A stretch of 11,476 bases of DNA, taken from NCBI GenBank assembly GCA_002306295.1, contig DBRI01000011.1, positions 2,329-13,804 of the forward strand. The letters run 5' to 3'. Shown piece by piece: positions 11,236-11,476 of the stretch; within the stretch, counting starts at the first letter, position 1; each line of letters begins with the position of its first letter. The position numbers and the translations under genes are program-made. A model generated the notes under the pieces. That model had not been told where the DNA came from. It did no database searches and was given only the letters and a program-made list of their open reading frames with translations. The DNA comes from Patescibacteria group bacterium UBA1372. Its GTDB lineage: Bacteria > Patescibacteriota > Microgenomatia > UBA12405.

Positions 11236-11471
11236 TGCCATGGATTTATATTTTGGAAATGTGCAATGGTAAATATTATGTAGGTAGTACTAATAATTTA
11301 ATAGATAGATTGGAGAGACACTTTGGAGGTAGAGAAAAAACAACTAAGAGATTTAGTCCTGTAAAGTTGGTATATTTTCAAAAAACATTAACAAAATCAG
11401 AAGCTGTTAGGTTAGAATATAAGATTAAAAAAATGAAAAGTCATAAGTACATAGATAAATTAATTAATTAA
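11235..11471 (+). CDS. Small GIY-YIG domain protein (YhbQ/UPF0213-like)
   Basis: A 78-residue single-domain protein of the GIY-YIG nuclease fold. WIYIL (3-7) and YYVGST (14-19) are the two signature strands. R25 and H29 (NLIDRLERHF) lie on the next helix, and SEAVRLEYKIKKMK (55-68) carries the metal-binding Glu61. Length and the ending HKYIDKLI match the small YhbQ-like group; such proteins are widespread, but their substrate is generally unclear. The frame remains open back through tRNA-Lys, but those codons only translate the tRNA gene, so ATG 11235 is the sensible start. That ATG shares its A with the tRNA CCA, leaving no room for a separate ribosome-binding site. Expression presumably depends on the tRNA transcript. 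The gene ends 5 nt before the window edge. Confidence 0.88.
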   Translation: MPWIYILEMCNGKYYVGSTNNLIDRLERHFGGREKTTKRFSPVKLVYFQKTLTKSEAVRLEYKIKKMKSHKYIDKLIN

Positions 11472-11476
11472 TTAAT

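Noticed and set aside
11460..11476. TAAT tandem repeat at the window end
   Set aside because: Only about four units of a simple AT-rich repeat, cut by the window edge; nothing functional can be supported.
1..11476. CRISPR array, prophage or transposase
   Set aside because: No regularly spaced direct repeats, phage structural genes, recombinase or transposase are visible; apart from the GIY-YIG gene and short palindromes, nothing indicates mobility.

Overview
The window comes from an AT-rich, compact bacterial genome. Several traits point to the Candidate Phyla Radiation (Patescibacteria), most likely Microgenomates. Housekeeping proteins are trimmed: PheT lacks its OB tRNA-binding domain, trigger factor lacks its PPIase domain, and ThrRS lacks its TGS domain. 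Almost no start codon has a Shine-Dalgarno sequence. tRNA genes mostly lack an encoded CCA, and a small protein resembles a CPR-restricted family. TGA is a stop. The lineage is inferred from style and homology by eye, not from a search.

Layout. (1) 1-363: tail of an exported protein with an Ig-like domain and a Pro/Thr-rich end, possibly a penicillin-binding protein. (2) 366-707, minus: coiled-coil protein with its own promoter. (3) 747-6791, minus: a long translation operon, read in the order thrS leader - thrS - infC - rpmI - rplT - pheS leader - pheS - pheT. This is the gene order known from Escherichia coli. (4) 6808-8348, minus: tRNA-Val, a DUF5660-like protein and trigger factor. (5) 8376-9746, plus: membrane-anchored lysozyme-like protein, a short promoter/hairpin/T8 unit, a palindromic repeat, and efp. 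(6) 9736-10950, minus: tRNA-Leu followed by a two-gene envelope operon of unknown function. (7) 11003-11471, plus: tRNA-Arg(UCU), tRNA-Arg(UCG), tRNA-Lys(CUU) and a GIY-YIG protein whose ATG overlaps the CCA of tRNA-Lys.

The main discovery is a pair of ribosome-mediated transcription attenuators in one operon. Upstream of thrS is a 13-residue leader ORF, MNKIFTTTTTNLQ, with five consecutive Thr codons. Between rplT and pheS is a 14-residue leader ORF, MSKSTPQTSFFFIN, with three consecutive Phe codons. Each is followed by segments that can pair as 1:2, 2:3 or 3:4, and the 3:4 hairpin has a GAAA tetraloop and a U tract. The codon run, the stop position and the mutually exclusive pairings all fit the classical logic: starvation for the cognate aminoacyl-tRNA stalls the ribosome on segment 1, frees segment 2 to pair with segment 3, and prevents termination. 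The thrS leader switch would control the whole operon; the pheS leader switch would separately adjust pheST.

A second theme is leaderless expression. Several genes have a -10 hexamer, often an extended TGN -10, only 5-9 nt before ATG, so transcription should start at or next to the start codon. The thrS leader peptide itself appears to be leaderless. Dispersed palindromic repeats are also visible, one of them apparently inserted in frame within pheT.
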